A stretch of DNA of 64,000 bases. Origin: Zantedeschia hybrid cultivar. Lineage: Eukaryota > Streptophyta > Magnoliopsida > Alismatales > Araceae. The notes below the pieces were generated by a model. The model saw only the letters and a list, made by a program, of their open reading frames with translations. It was not told the DNA's origin and did no database searches. Positions 1 through 11,415 of this stretch are shown here, one piece after another (positions within the stretch are counted from its first letter, which is position 1; the number at the start of each line of letters is the position of its first letter). A program made the position numbers and the translations under genes. Where the stretch lies: assembly GCA_030544215.1 (NCBI GenBank), contig JARZZO010000014.1:15286234-15350233 (forward strand), in the 5' to 3' direction.

Positions 1-6
1 GATGCA

Positions 7-190
7 ATCATCTCTTGGGCGTCCTCGTTAGCATGAAAGGGAGAAAGAAGTTGCAGCAACCTGCATCGCCACAGGAGGGAGGACAGCTTGAAGATGATCT
101 CTTGGGTGTCGTCGTTAGCATGGAAGGGAGAAAGAAGATGTAGCAACCTGCATCGCCACAGGAGGGAGGACAGCTTGAAGATGATCGCCC
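7..190. repeat. Tandem repeat, 87-bp period, two copies
   Basis: Two head-to-tail copies (7-93 and 94-180) share about 90 percent of bases, followed by the start of a third (ATGATCGCC). Each unit carries the purine-rich stretch GGGAGAAAGAAG and the block CAACCTGCATCGCCACAGGA. No coding frame is convincing. It may be part of a larger transposon extending left of the window. Confidence 0.85.
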
Positions 191-682
191 GCGCGCCTAG
201 CGAACAGAAGGGAAAAAGATGATGGTGCCGCCGCCCTCCTCGTCCAAGAACCGCAGGAAAAGCTGTGTGCGAGCATACTCGGGAAGGGGATCGCACCAAT
301 CGCCTAAGAGAGAGGGCAGTTTTCCAAAAAGAGTCCAAAGTGTAGACACACTAATTTTGACATCATTTCGAGTAAATTTCATATCATATAATAATGTCTC
401 AGAAAGGTCTGATATTTAATCATTGGTTAATTTTTATTGATCTTTTTAAATTAATTATCTGAATAGTGTCGAGTCAGACAGATATGATTTAAGTTAGTTA
501 AATAAATTGATTTTAACTCAAATTTCAATATGAAGAAGTCTAAAAGACGTCGACTTGTGTAGACGCCATTTAGGGTTTATTCTTATTTTAAATTTGAATT
601 TTAATCAGTAGATTAATTAGCTAAAAGACGTCTGCATGTCACGACGCTATTTAAGTTTCCTAAGTTGTTTCTACTTCTCTTC

Positions 683-862
683 CGGATGTTTATCCTTATC
701 TTAATTAGTTTGAAATACGTCTGTAAATGGCGACGCGTTTTATCTAATTACAGATAAAGATAAGTTTTTACCAGATGTTTATCCTTATCTTAATCAATCT
801 GAAAGACGTCTCTCTTGGGCGACGCGTTTTAGATAATTACAGATAAAGATAAATTAATCTGT
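683..862. repeat. Tandem repeat, about 89-bp period, two copies
   Basis: The segment ATGTTTATCCTTATCTTAAT recurs at 686 and 775. Each copy continues with a GACGTCT-like motif, GGCGACGCGTTTTA and AATTACAGATAAAGATAA. Related GACGTC/GACGC motifs occur from 545 to 650. Short GC-rich motifs repeated near an element end are typical of CACTA subterminal regions, which fits the CACTA-like terminus near 1864, but the link is inference. Confidence 0.75.
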
Positions 863-931
863 ATTTATCTGTTAGTTAAGCTGGATAAATTTCAAAGATT
901 TCTTCATGTAAATTCTCGGATGCAAAGAAGT

Positions 932-940
932 CTATAAATA
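932..940 (+). promoter_or_regulatory. Possible TATA box of a transposon promoter
   Basis: CTATAAATA is followed by a short transcript-like leader, TGAGTGAGTAAAAAAGAGAG. No host gene follows within 3 kb on this strand, so any promoter would more likely belong to a mobile element. The call rests on motif and context only. Confidence 0.3.
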
Positions 941-3900
941 CCTCGCCTCTTGAGTGAGTAAAAAAGAGAGTGATATTGAGTGATTATTTTGGCGGTGATT
1001 GGAGCAAAGAAACTTGAAGGCGACGTCTAAACGCTGAAGTGCTACTACCACCAAGAGTCGGCATCCTTCTTCATCCGTCCAAGATCCATTGAAGACCAAG
1101 GCTTCCGGGGGCCATCCAACATTAGCTTTCAATTCATTTCTGCATATTTTTCACATACTTCATCACATCACTCCATGCAACACACACAACACTAGCATCA
1201 TTTTCAAAACCTATTTGATTAAGGGGTTTAAAAGACCATCCCAACAAGTGAGTTTTCCTGTTTAGTTGCATGTTTAAAATTTTCTCTAGAATGGATACTA
1301 CTTTTTCCTAAGTTCTCATCATTGTCCTTTATTTCTTTTCTATTTTTTACAAGGTACAAAGGAGAATCAAAGGGGAGGGAATCAACAGCGAACAATAAGG
1401 AATCTGGACGATCCTCAAAACTCAACAACAGTCAAAGCAAGAACAAAGACAAGAAAGGGCTCTCTTTCTTCAGCCGGCTGAAGGAGGGGAACCAAGAGCT
1501 CAATATCTCCCACATCCAAATAGGTAGGCGATCAAACCTTCTTTTGAAACTTTTTAGTCAAAAGTTTCTGGCGATCACATCACTTAGTTTCTTTTTAATA
1601 GGTTTATTTTGCACTTAAACAACATAGTTTTTCATGATAATCACACACTCATTTTAAGCACTCATACAAACGTCTTTAGAAACTGGCGGGGTGGGTACAC
1701 GGTTTGGGGAAATAAACTTTGGCCGACTGTCTTTAAAAGAAAGACCCGTCGTCCATATGATTCCAAGTCGGACTGGAATTGCCGGCGGTGATAACGTCGG
1801 CCCTTGTTGAAACCGACGATGGTTAGGCTTCAACCCGTCGCCTAAGAAGGGTATTGTAGTAGTGGGATCACAGTATGAAAACATGATGTATTAGGTTAGC
1901 TCACCAATATCATCATTATCAATAATAAAATCATCAAATCTGGAGGACCTTGCTGCACTCCGTGGAGGATTCCTTTTGACTAGAAAAGAGGAGTGAGATG
2001 TAGATGGACTGGAGGAGGAAGGTGATAGTGATAGAGAAAGAGTTGATGGTCTGGAGGTGGAAGGTGATGAAGAAGGAGAACTAGGAGGACCTGGAGCTTC
2101 TTCTCTCACATCCACCGTCTCTTCTTCAAGTTCAATGTTGACGTCATGCTTCTCTTTCTCTTATCTTGTCCAATCCCAAGTTGCAGCCTCATCAAATTCT
2201 ATATATCTCCTCAATATGACCTTCTGAGTAGCAGGATTGTACAACTTGTATGTCTTCATATGTCCACAACAACTCATAAAAATACATTTGACACATTTGT
2301 CATCTAACTTCTTCCTATTCTTTTTTGACACATGTGCATAAGCCACAGATTCAAACACCATAAGGTGTCGATCCGATGGCTTCCTCATGTTCCATGCTCC
2401 TTCAGGTGTCCTTTTGGATATGCTTTTTGTAGGACATCTATTCAACACATGAACTACACAGGCGGCTGCTTTAGCTCAAAATATTTTGGGAAGATATTTT
2501 TCAATCAACATGATCTTCACCATCTCCACAATGGTTCTATTCTTCCTCTCTGCTACATCGTTCTGTTAAGTGGTATATGCAGTTATACTTTGGTGCTCAA
2601 TTCCTTGCTTCCTACAAAACTCATTAAATTGTGAAGAAAAATATTCTCCCCTACCATCAGATCTCAGAACTTTCACATAATAGCTACTTTACTTCTCAAC
2701 TAGTAACTTGAACTGGCAAAAGGTATCAAAGGCATCTGACTTTTCTTTCAAAAAATAAATCCATATTTTTCTACTAAAATCATCGATAAAAGTCATGAAA
2801 TATCTGCACTTTCCAAAAGAGAGAGAATCTATCTTACATAAATTAGTGTGAATTAATTGTAGAAATTTCTTTGCTCTAATATACTCTCATTTAGGAAAAA
2901 GACTTTTATGTTACTTTTCATAAATGCAACTTTCACAAATCTGATTTGGATGATTAATATTAAGTAACTCTTTCACCATGTTTTGTCTAACAAGATTCTT
3001 TAACCTTTTAAAATTCAAGTGACCAAATCTCAAATGCCAAAGCCATGACTCATCATGAACAAATTGTTTTAACACATAGTAAAGCAACATTTTCTATCTT
3101 TATTGGAAATATCCGATTTTTGGTCATGGTACTTTAGCAATTAATCTCTTATGTTTATCTCTCAATTCATAATTCTCTTTCTCTAAAACTAGGTTGTAGT
3201 CCTTTTCATATAATTAGCCAGTACTTAACAAATTACATTCTAGTTCAGGCATGTAATAGACATTTGATAGGATAAGATGATCATCATTACGTATACGAGA
3301 TAGAATATTTCTCTTTCTTTTGATTGAAATTTTAATATTATCTCCAAATTTGACCATTTTGCTGACTGACTCATCCAAATCTACAAACATATCCTTTTTT
3401 CCACACATGTGATTACTACATCCTGAGTCTATGTACCATAAGTTCATATTATTAAGCTCAGATGAATCACAAATTAAAAACATGGGAACATCATCATTAT
3501 TCTCGACAAAATTTGCATTATTTTTTTCTTCTGCTGCCTTCTTTCTACACTCATACTAATAATGATCATATTTATCACAATTATAGTATTGGATCTGAAA
3601 TTTGTCAAACATCTGATAATTTGATCTGTCTCTGCCTCTACCTCTATTATTGTTCAGCTTCTCTTCTTTGTTATTTGGTATTGACTTCTCTTGACCACGG
3701 CCTCTGTCACATCTACGCCTCGGCTGCATCCTGATTTACCACTTCTATTTCTTTGCTGAGCTTTGTCATCCACCATTAGTTAAGTTTTGAGGACTTACTC
3801 AACTGACTGTACTGATCTCTACTGTAACATATGCTTACGAGCTTACAAGGAACCCATAAGGTTTTTTATTATCAAATCATCAATTTCTTTTGACTCCTCA

Positions 3901-4546
3901 ATTACACAAACAACATGATCAAACTTGACCGTCAATATTCTCAAAATCTTTTCTACAACTCTTGTGTCTTGAATATCTTCTCCATTCAAACAAATTTGAT
4001 TAGAGACAGAGATCACTCGACCAAAATAATCAGAGAACGGCTCAGTATCTTTCATCTTCAAAACTTCAAATTCTCCTTAAGAATTTGTAAGTATACTTTT
4101 TTTACTTTTTCTTCTCCTTTTGTAACTCTTTTCCAGTAAGATCCATATCTCCTTTGCATTAATCGTCCTTGAGATTCTCTCAAAAATGACTTTATCTACC
4201 ACCTAGTAGATAAAAAAGAGTTTTTTTGTCCTTCTTGTGGCTTTCTCTCAATATATTTTTGTGCGTTTGCGAAAGAACAACAAACTCTTGTTAATTTGTC
4301 ACCTCGGTGTAGTTCGACTCGATGACATTCCATAATTCTTGAGATGCAAACAAGTATTATATCTGAGTGTTCTAATACTCAAAGTTCTTCTCCGTGAACT
4401 TCGACAGTTGTGATTGGATCATATTGTTTGTCGTCATGATCAACTACTAATATCGATAGATTACAAACTTCACAAACCTTCTTGACCTCTCGCAAGAGAC
4501 CGAGCTACAGCAACAACAGCGTCGAGATGGATGGACAAGTAAAGTA

Positions 4547-4558
4547 GCTCTAATACCA
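4547..4558 (-). other. Primer-binding site (initiator tRNA-Met type)
   Basis: The minus strand reads TGGTATTAGAGC, one base from the usual plant copia site TGGTATCAGAGC, complementary to the 3' end of initiator methionine tRNA. It sits two bases inside the LTR end, which fixes the element's orientation. Confidence 0.8.
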
Positions 4559-4560
4559 CT

Positions 4561-5028
4561 CGTTAGACAAGTCTTCGCGCATCAAAAGCGACCACCATGC
4601 AGGCAGTCAAAATTTCTCTTGGCACCTCACAGAACAGCAACTGTTGGGAGGAGCCCTTCACGTCGCATACGGCAGCTTCATCCACGCAGCAGTTTGCCGC
4701 AGCTATTGGACGTCCACGTAGCAGTAGCAGCCACGCACTAGCAGCACTTCATAGAGCATGCAGCAAACAGCAGCTTTTGTGTTCGGGCTTCACAGCTGGG
4801 AACGCCCTTATGCGCTAGCAAACACACATGCAGGTAGAGAATTTGACGCAGGGGGTAGAAGGAGAGGTGGAAATAAAATACTAATTTTTATTCAATAACC
4901 ATCATAGCATCTTACATGCGTGGATATCAAAATTATATAAAGAACTTTTGGAAGAAATCTAATTAAACACAAAGTCTAGATAATTATAACTACAAGACGA
5001 ACTCTTCAGACCTTTTCTTATTCTAACA
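4561..5028 (-). repeat. 5' LTR of the copia element
   Basis: On the minus strand it begins TGTTAGAATAAG at 5028 and ends GTCTAACG at 4561. The two ends are inverted matches apart from a final CA changed to CG. A TATA-like TATATAAT and an AATAAA lie inside. Two bases separate it from the primer-binding site. The right boundary is inferred from the TG and its agreement with the other end. No partner LTR is in the window. Confidence 0.65.
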
Positions 5029-5162
5029 CTTTTAACAAGATAAGCTCCAATACCGCACTAGATAACTAATGTAGACTCCAAATCGGCTTCAACAATCCAG
5101 TTCAGAATTGGATCATCTTTCAACATGGGGTGGGGGGAGCTTCCACGCTGTCCAGCTAGCTG

Positions 5163-6488
5163 TTAGAGAAGAGACGTCCTGACCATGTCGCCGAAGATGT
5201 CATCGAGCTCCTTCAGGTTGCCTTTGATCTCCTCCGCCCACCTCACCAGCTCACGAATGCCCTCCTCTTTCCCCAGTTCCTTCGTCTGCAGTTGGGCTAT
5301 CTCCACCTGGAGCAGCCGAAGATCCTCCTTCCGCTCCTCGACTTTCTTCATCAACCGCTCCACGTCCTTCCCTGCAGCTTCCCTCTCGCGCACCGCCCCC
5401 CTCAGCGCGTCCAGACGGTTGCGCAGCGGGGTCACGCTGTACCCCATCGCCTCCAGCTCCTCCAAGGTCATACTGAGCTCCTTCTCACCGCTTTGGAACT
5501 CCGGATATGTTATGTTCCAGATTGTCTCCGCCATCTCCATGAAGGCTTTGTTGTAGCCGGAGATCAGGTTCCGACGTATGCGCTTTGCTCGGTTTTGGAG
5601 AGGTATGTAATGCGGGTTCTGAGGTGAATCCATCAGGACCTTTGTTGGCCTCCGTACTGGCCCAAGGGGGTCGTCGTCACCTCCAGATCTCCCCGGTTTC
5701 TTTGGATTTTCGTCATCCGCTCCAGGCTCCTCATTGAGCTGTACTGCAAGATCCTGCCTTCCAAGTTGTTTTGCTTCTGAAATAAATATTAAAAATAACG
5801 ATTGGTAATGAGGTTTCGGAGTTTGCACGCATCTTTTATTTTTATTTCCATGAACTAATTACTAATGTTAAATCGACTATAAGAAGAAACCTAAGGCGAT
5901 GGCATATTATTTCCATTCCATCAAGAAATGTGAGAGGCAAGGCAAACACGATCATGTGAACAAGAACAAATGATCGACTTAATTACTGGCCAATGACACT
6001 AATGGAGATGGAAATGGGTTCCCTGCGCAAGCATTGTTGGTACCAGAAGTGGCGCAAGGTGAGGCCACTGCCGCATCCAGTACCAGAACCAGCGCGGGAG
6101 ACAGGGAGCCAGAAGCAGGGGGGAACATGCACGCTCCCAGAAGGAGATCAGTCGACGGCGGCGAGGTGACAGCAACCACGGGAGGCTCAGCACCTGAAGG
6201 AGGTGTCGCGGACGGAGCAGTAGATGACGCTGGGGACCCGCGGGGGAATTGAGCGTGTGAGACTGCCGCAGAGGGTGGCGAGTAGAAAGAAACGTGTCGG
6301 TGGTCTCGTGAAGAGGCGAAGGCAGGGGAGAATGGCGAAGGGCAAGCGGCCGCGGGTGCGGAGTAGAAGTTGGGGGAAGACGCTTGTGGGAAGGAGGTAG
6401 AAGCGAGCCCGTCGCCTCCTCCGGAAGGGGAGATGGAAGAGTTGGAGGACCCGGCAGGGCGACTGGGCAAGGGCCCACTGGAAAGCAT
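5163..6488 (-). CDS. DUF724-domain protein, two exons
   Basis: Exon 1 is 6488-5987 and exon 2 is 5776-5163 (stop). The intron has donor GTAATT and acceptor ATTTATTTCAG, and the join keeps frame, giving about 371 residues. Residues 1-167 are rich in Ser, Pro and Ala, probably disordered. After the junction comes an acidic/basic linker and then a region starting DSPQNPHYIPL with GYNKAF and a long charged coiled coil to the C-terminus. This matches the DUF724 layout (PQ-PHF-PL, then a helical part and coiled coil). DUF724 proteins usually carry N-terminal agenet domains and have been linked to RNA transport. None is visible here, so this is a short form, or the 5' exons are missing. The start Met is simply the first one in the frame; a non-DUF724 coiled-coil protein is possible. 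Confidence 0.6.
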
Positions 6489-6750
6489 GAGGCCGGGGTG
6501 GAGGACCGAGTGGAGGAGGGGCTGCCGAGGGAAGCAATGGGGGGTGTCATGGCATCATGCACAGCGCTGCCTCTCGTCTGGGGTGTTCTTCCGGTGCTCG
6601 CGTCGCCGTCCTTTTCTTCTGTTGACACCTTCACCGCTGCCAGCTCGCGGTGGCCAAGTGCCATAGCGCAACGTGCCGCAACCTCAGAGACGACCTCATT
6701 TCTCGGCACATGGAGGGCGTCTGCCGGCCCATTTGACCATTGATGGATAT

Positions 6751-7163
6751 GAGTAACACTCGCTCGACTAAAAGTAAGTACAGTGGTTAAGAAAAAATAA
6801 TTTTTAAATTTTTTTAAATGGATCTAAAGATGTTTTGCATATCAGTATAGATGATCTCTGATTGGACGATAAAAAAAATAAAAATAAAATATATTTTTAA
6901 ACTTATAATAAAAAAGAATAAAAATAAAAAATATTTTTAAACTTAACTCATTAAAGGTAATTTTTTATCATTCATTAGGACTCAATATTATATTTTTAAA
7001 ATTTTTAGATCGTCTGATCAAAAATCAACATGTACCGACGTGTAAAATATTTCCGAGTTCTCTTAAAATAAAATTTAAAAATAAATTCTTTTGTATTTAC
7101 TGCACTGTTCCTTAATACACTCACACTCAGTGCAATACCAGAGTCAGTGCAAAAGTGTTACTC
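6751..7163. mobile_element. MITE, GAGTAAY family, copy 1
   Basis: The left end reads GAGTAACAC and the right end, inverted, GAGTAACACTTTTGCACTG. The interior is AT-rich with internal inverted motifs (GATGATCTCTGATTGGACGA against GATCGTCTGATCAAAAATC). No coding capacity. Flanking 9-mers do not match in register, although GATGGA occurs on both sides with a two-base offset. Confidence 0.6.
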
Positions 7164-9050
7164 TAGATGGAGAAGGTTTACAGATCCGGATGGTCTATTT
7201 CTTTTTGGATTATTTATAGATATATTCTTATAAATTAACATATTATATATATATATAATACATTCTTAAATTCTAGCATATAGTATTATAAATGTTCATG
7301 ATACCGTAGGAAAGGTTGCAGTGTACCCTTTCACAAAAAATACTGTGAATTCTAATGAAATATGTTCAAAGAATTTCATAAATTTTAGCCAAGTTAAGAG
7401 AATATACATAAAATAAGTGTTTTATTTAGTTCTTACAATCTATATTTTGTATTCTTCCACACCCTCCCAAAGTCCCCACGTTAACAACTATAAAAAAGAA
7501 AACTCACAGATTATTTCTTCCATGTACTATATTTCTATCAGAATATATTAGGAATATTCTAAGATTATTTTTAACATATTTTTTTATAATTACTAACCAA
7601 AAGGACCTTTTAGAGAGGATTTAAAGATCGTAGAGCGTCTAAAAGAAATACTACCGAAAGATCATAGAGGCGGTAAAGTAAAAAATCCTTACAAAGTTCT
7701 AGTCATAAGTATATATGCAACAATATCTGATGGAGTTGATGACATTTTAACGAGAAAGATATAACCTTAACTTTTTTAAAGATTTCACCGGCGCTTATCA
7801 TGACATGTGGAAGATAGAAATATACATTGAAACATAGCGGTTTATAGGAGTATGTAAGCAAAAATCTCTTTCTTTATATTATTTATACTTGACTTCACTT
7901 TATTCTTTATTTATTATAATATTTCTATTTTATTTATTTATTTATATTTTTAAAAAGAAAAATTGTAAATAAATTAATAGAAAATTAAAATATTATTAAT
8001 GTATAAAAATAGAGTATGTGGTCTAAATCTCTATCATAAGTTACTATCCTCCTCATCTAGCAAAAGAGGGACGCTCCCTTAAACACACTAGCAGTCCAAA
8101 GTTGAAAACAACATTTATGGGAGTTTACATATCATAGAAAGAGAAAGACTAAGACTTACTGTACCATCCGACGTTATTATGCTGCCTAGTGGTGCAAGTT
8201 TAAATTTTAAAAAAAACTTTTTGTGAATTGTTTTTCTAAAGGGTTCCAATATGTCTTACTTGTCTATATATTCGATTTTCGATCGAACATCTCAAAAAAG
8301 ATGAAAATTCAAAACTTAAATCACAATAAATAATAAAAAATATTTTGTAAGGATGTCCAATCAAAAAGCAAATTATATAGACATATAAGACATATTAGGA
8401 CCCTTTAAAAAGATTTATAACTTTTTTTAGTTCGACTAGACCACTGATAAGCCTGACATTACAGCAAATGTTTCTCATCGTAGAATTGGCATAACCATCC
8501 TCTACATACGTTACGAGTCCGGCCCGCGTTAGAACTTATCATTTGTCCTCCTATTTTGCATCCGTGAGCCTTTTTGAAACTTCTTTTCAGTAAGATTTTT
8601 TTATGATACGAATGGGTTAAATTCAATACAGAGTTTAGGTAGATTCATTATCTATTGGGTTAAGATTGTATCTTAGTTAACATATAAATTGATATTCATC
8701 CTGATAATGATATTCTCAGTAAACTATATGCCTTCAGTTAGAAAAAAATCTATAGTTGTTACATTATCTGCTATGCATATTGGCTTAAAAAGATTATGCA
8801 TTAATTGACTTATAAACTAATATTTGATTGAATAATCACGTTATTCGTTACAAATTTGCATTCACATTATGTATATCTCAATCTTGGTAAAAATATTCAA
8901 ATTGAACACATCTAAGAACTTTAACCGATTTGAATAAAAAGAGCTCCATTTGGCTTGGTTTAATTTATTTTACACTAATATATGTTAATATTAAAAAACT
9001 TAAACTTGTATGCACCGAGGAACTTCAATGCACTCAACTAAGGGCATGAA
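7164..9050. other. AT-rich spacer without recognisable genes
   Basis: The stretch is dominated by A/T runs, including a short TA microsatellite near 7240. It has stop codons in all frames and no conserved motif. A pair of inverted segments, near 8190-8290 and 8330-8440, share GGGTCCTAATATGTCTTA-like words and may be a decayed MITE, but the ends are not definable. Confidence 0.5.
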
Positions 9051-9546
9051 GAGTAATACTTGTTACATTGTGCAGTATAGTGCAAGCCACGTGGCCGGCA
9101 CTGTGTCACACAGTTGCCTGCTTTTCTTTGTCTTTTTTTCTTTGCAGAATTTTTAATTTTTTTAGAACGTCCAATCAAAAATTGGACGATATATCTAGGA
9201 AGCTCAGGTTGACCCCGAGTTGGTTGTATATTTTTTTTGGGGAATTTTTTTTTGGTACACATCTTGATTTATGTGCAAATAAAAAGTTGTTTTTTTAAAA
9301 AAAAGTATACAACCGACTCGAGGCCGACTTGAACTCCTTGAATGTACCGTCTAATTTTTGATCGGACGTTTCATAACAAATTAAAAAAATCTTTAAAGAA
9401 AATAAACAAATAGAAAATGGGCAGCTACATGCCGTCCGATCCAATCTCTAAATATACCATCCGATTTCTTAAATCGGCCTTCGCTGTACAACATAATGTA
9501 AGCTACGTGGCCTGCACTGCACCGTGCAGTGCAGGAAGTTTTACTC
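9051..9546. mobile_element. MITE, GAGTAAY family, copy 2
   Basis: The left end GAGTAATACTTGTTACATTG pairs with the inverted right end GAGTAAAACTTCCTGCACTG. Similarity continues inward for about 45 bases through GCCACGTGGC/GCCACGTAGC. Flanks GGGCATGAA and GGACGTGAG agree at 6 of 9 positions, all differences being A/G transitions, compatible with an old 9-bp target duplication. The interior contains GTCCAATCAAAAATTGGAC, itself a small palindrome. Confidence 0.75.
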
Positions 9547-9555
9547 GGACGTGAG

Positions 9556-11415
9556 ATTGGGACTAGAAGGGACTTGTTGGACCAATGTTGAATTTCCACT
9601 GTAGCCCAATTCAGAAACAGCCCGGCCCATGTTCAACATACCAAGAGTTCCTTATGGATTCCGAAGAAGGGGGGAAACGATCTGAGTCCGTTTGGGCAAA
9701 ATGAACAGAAACGGCAGAACAACTGGAGACCGAAACAACACTAACACCCTCTGTTGTCTACTTCCCAATGGAGATGAGATCTTTTGATTTTTTTTATAGA
9801 TCTTTATATACCTTTATTCACATGAGAATAAAAATAAATAAATTATTTTTTTTATAAATAGATAAAAAATATAAATAAGAATGCCAAAAAAAAGGCCCAA
9901 ATCTCATCTCAACGTTGAGATTTAAATATGATAAGAAAATCGTGATTTTCCTCTACCACAACATGTCTTCCCCCTTAAAATCCCAAATGCTCCCTTCCCC
10001 TCCGATAGCGTCCCCACGTGTGGGTCCAGATTACGCCGCGCTTGTGCCTTGTTGCTTCTCCGACGTGCTCTGGGTCCTTGACGCCTGGTTAGACTGTGCT
10101 ACCCAACACCCATTAATTGGTCATGACCATAGTTAGTTTACAGATTTGGTGAAAATTCGTTTGGATATGATTCAATTTAAAATGTATATAAGATGGTCAA
10201 AAATTTGGTCAATTAATAAAATTTTAAAAAATATTCAGAAAGGACATTTATATTTTTTTATAAATAATTTTAAAAAATTAAAGTAACAACTATAATCATA
10301 TAATAAATTGTTTTCAATCAAATTATGAGTTTTTGGCAATAAAAAAATGAGTTTTGTATCATATAATCTCATATTCTATGATATTTAAGTTGTAAAGTCA
10401 TATTTTAATTCAATAATATGGTGTATTGAATGGAAGTATTAAAAAATGTATTATACAGGAGTAAAATGTTAGTGTAAAAAAAAAATGAACATCTTTTTTA
10501 TCTTCTAAACTTAGTGCATCCTATGAACGACAATGTTATGACACCGTTGGTATACCAATCACTTTGGTTTTTGTAATAATGTTTCCCACTTCATTATACA
10601 ACTCGACAAGTGAGGAAAACTAAGAACATGTAGAAATTCATAACACTAGGATGGACTGTGTTGTGCTCGATGCAGCACAACACAAATCACCGTATCACAT
10701 CACTATTGGTCAAAAATTAATTGTAGAAGACAACGAAAGTCTATAGACAATAGCATGGTGATATAGAAAACTTGCCTTCTTATTTGCACCGTTGATATAG
10801 ATTTAGGTACCATAGATTTTCGATGTTGGAGGAAGTTAAAAGAATTAGTGTAAACAAATAAAAGAAAGTAACGTCAGAATTTTAGATTCTTTAATAATTA
10901 AACTTTTAAAAGTACAATTAGATATAACTTTTGACTTGTATAACTTTAAAAGCATCTAAAGGATAAAAATTTTCCCAACGTCATACATGGGCGAAGGCAA
11001 ACCTCCGATACAAACAAATGCGCACCCTCGGACTTTGGCAACGGTTGGTTAAATAATGGTCTTAAATTTAAATTTAAATATTTCACAAATAACATTTTGT
11101 AAACAAAAATTTAGTATTAGACTTTAGACCAGTCACTTTCCATGTGAACTAAATTAAACTAGTCGGTTTTAATTAATTCTATGGGGTTTTTAAAGATGAT
11201 TTTTTGATAAGTCGGATCAGAAAAACTTTCGATTCAGGTTTTTTATGGTTAGTTAGTTGGTTCATCCAATTCTTAAAACATTGATTTTAAGTCTATATTT
11301 TTTAAAATGTTAATTATTTAATTAAATTTTGTACATCAAGTCAGAATGATTTTTTTAATTTGACAATTTTTTGAAAAAACTTACTCAATTGTACTGCCAC
11401 CTTATGAAAATAATT
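9556..11415. other. AT-rich spacer without recognisable genes
   Basis: No splice-consistent coding frames or protein motifs are visible. Runs of A/T and short ORFs only. The GC content rises briefly near 9970-10110, where a short frame begins, but it has no family resemblance. Confidence 0.45.

Larger units (their letters stand above)
430..1864. mobile_element. Candidate CACTA (En/Spm)-like element, one end visible
   Basis: The right boundary at 1849-1864 reads, on the minus strand, CACTACTACAATACCC, which matches the CACTA signature of En/Spm transposon termini. Just inside it are short repeated GC-rich motifs (CCGTCG, CCGACG, GTCGGC), as expected of subterminal repeats. I could not find a matching left terminus, so the left limit given is arbitrary. 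Immediately right of 1864 begins the truncated copia polyprotein, suggesting this element landed in, or joined to, the copia copy. No transposase reading frame is visible. Confidence 0.4.
1880..5028 (-). mobile_element. Decayed Ty1/copia LTR retrotransposon, 5' part
   Basis: Read on the minus strand the order is LTR (5028-4561), primer-binding site (4558-4547), gag, protease, integrase and the acidic/serine-rich hinge that precedes reverse transcriptase. Gag at 4061-3843 contains the UBN2-type segment with SDYFGRV. The zinc knuckle near 3600-3550 is damaged: the first Cys is Tyr and a stop lies inside it. Protease at 3483-3214 keeps the active-site context WYIDSGCSNHM. The end of integrase (2448-2161) ends in AATWDW. 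Frames are broken many times. Reverse transcriptase, RNase H and the 3' LTR are absent, the copy stopping near 1880 beside the CACTA-like terminus. Confidence 0.85.
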
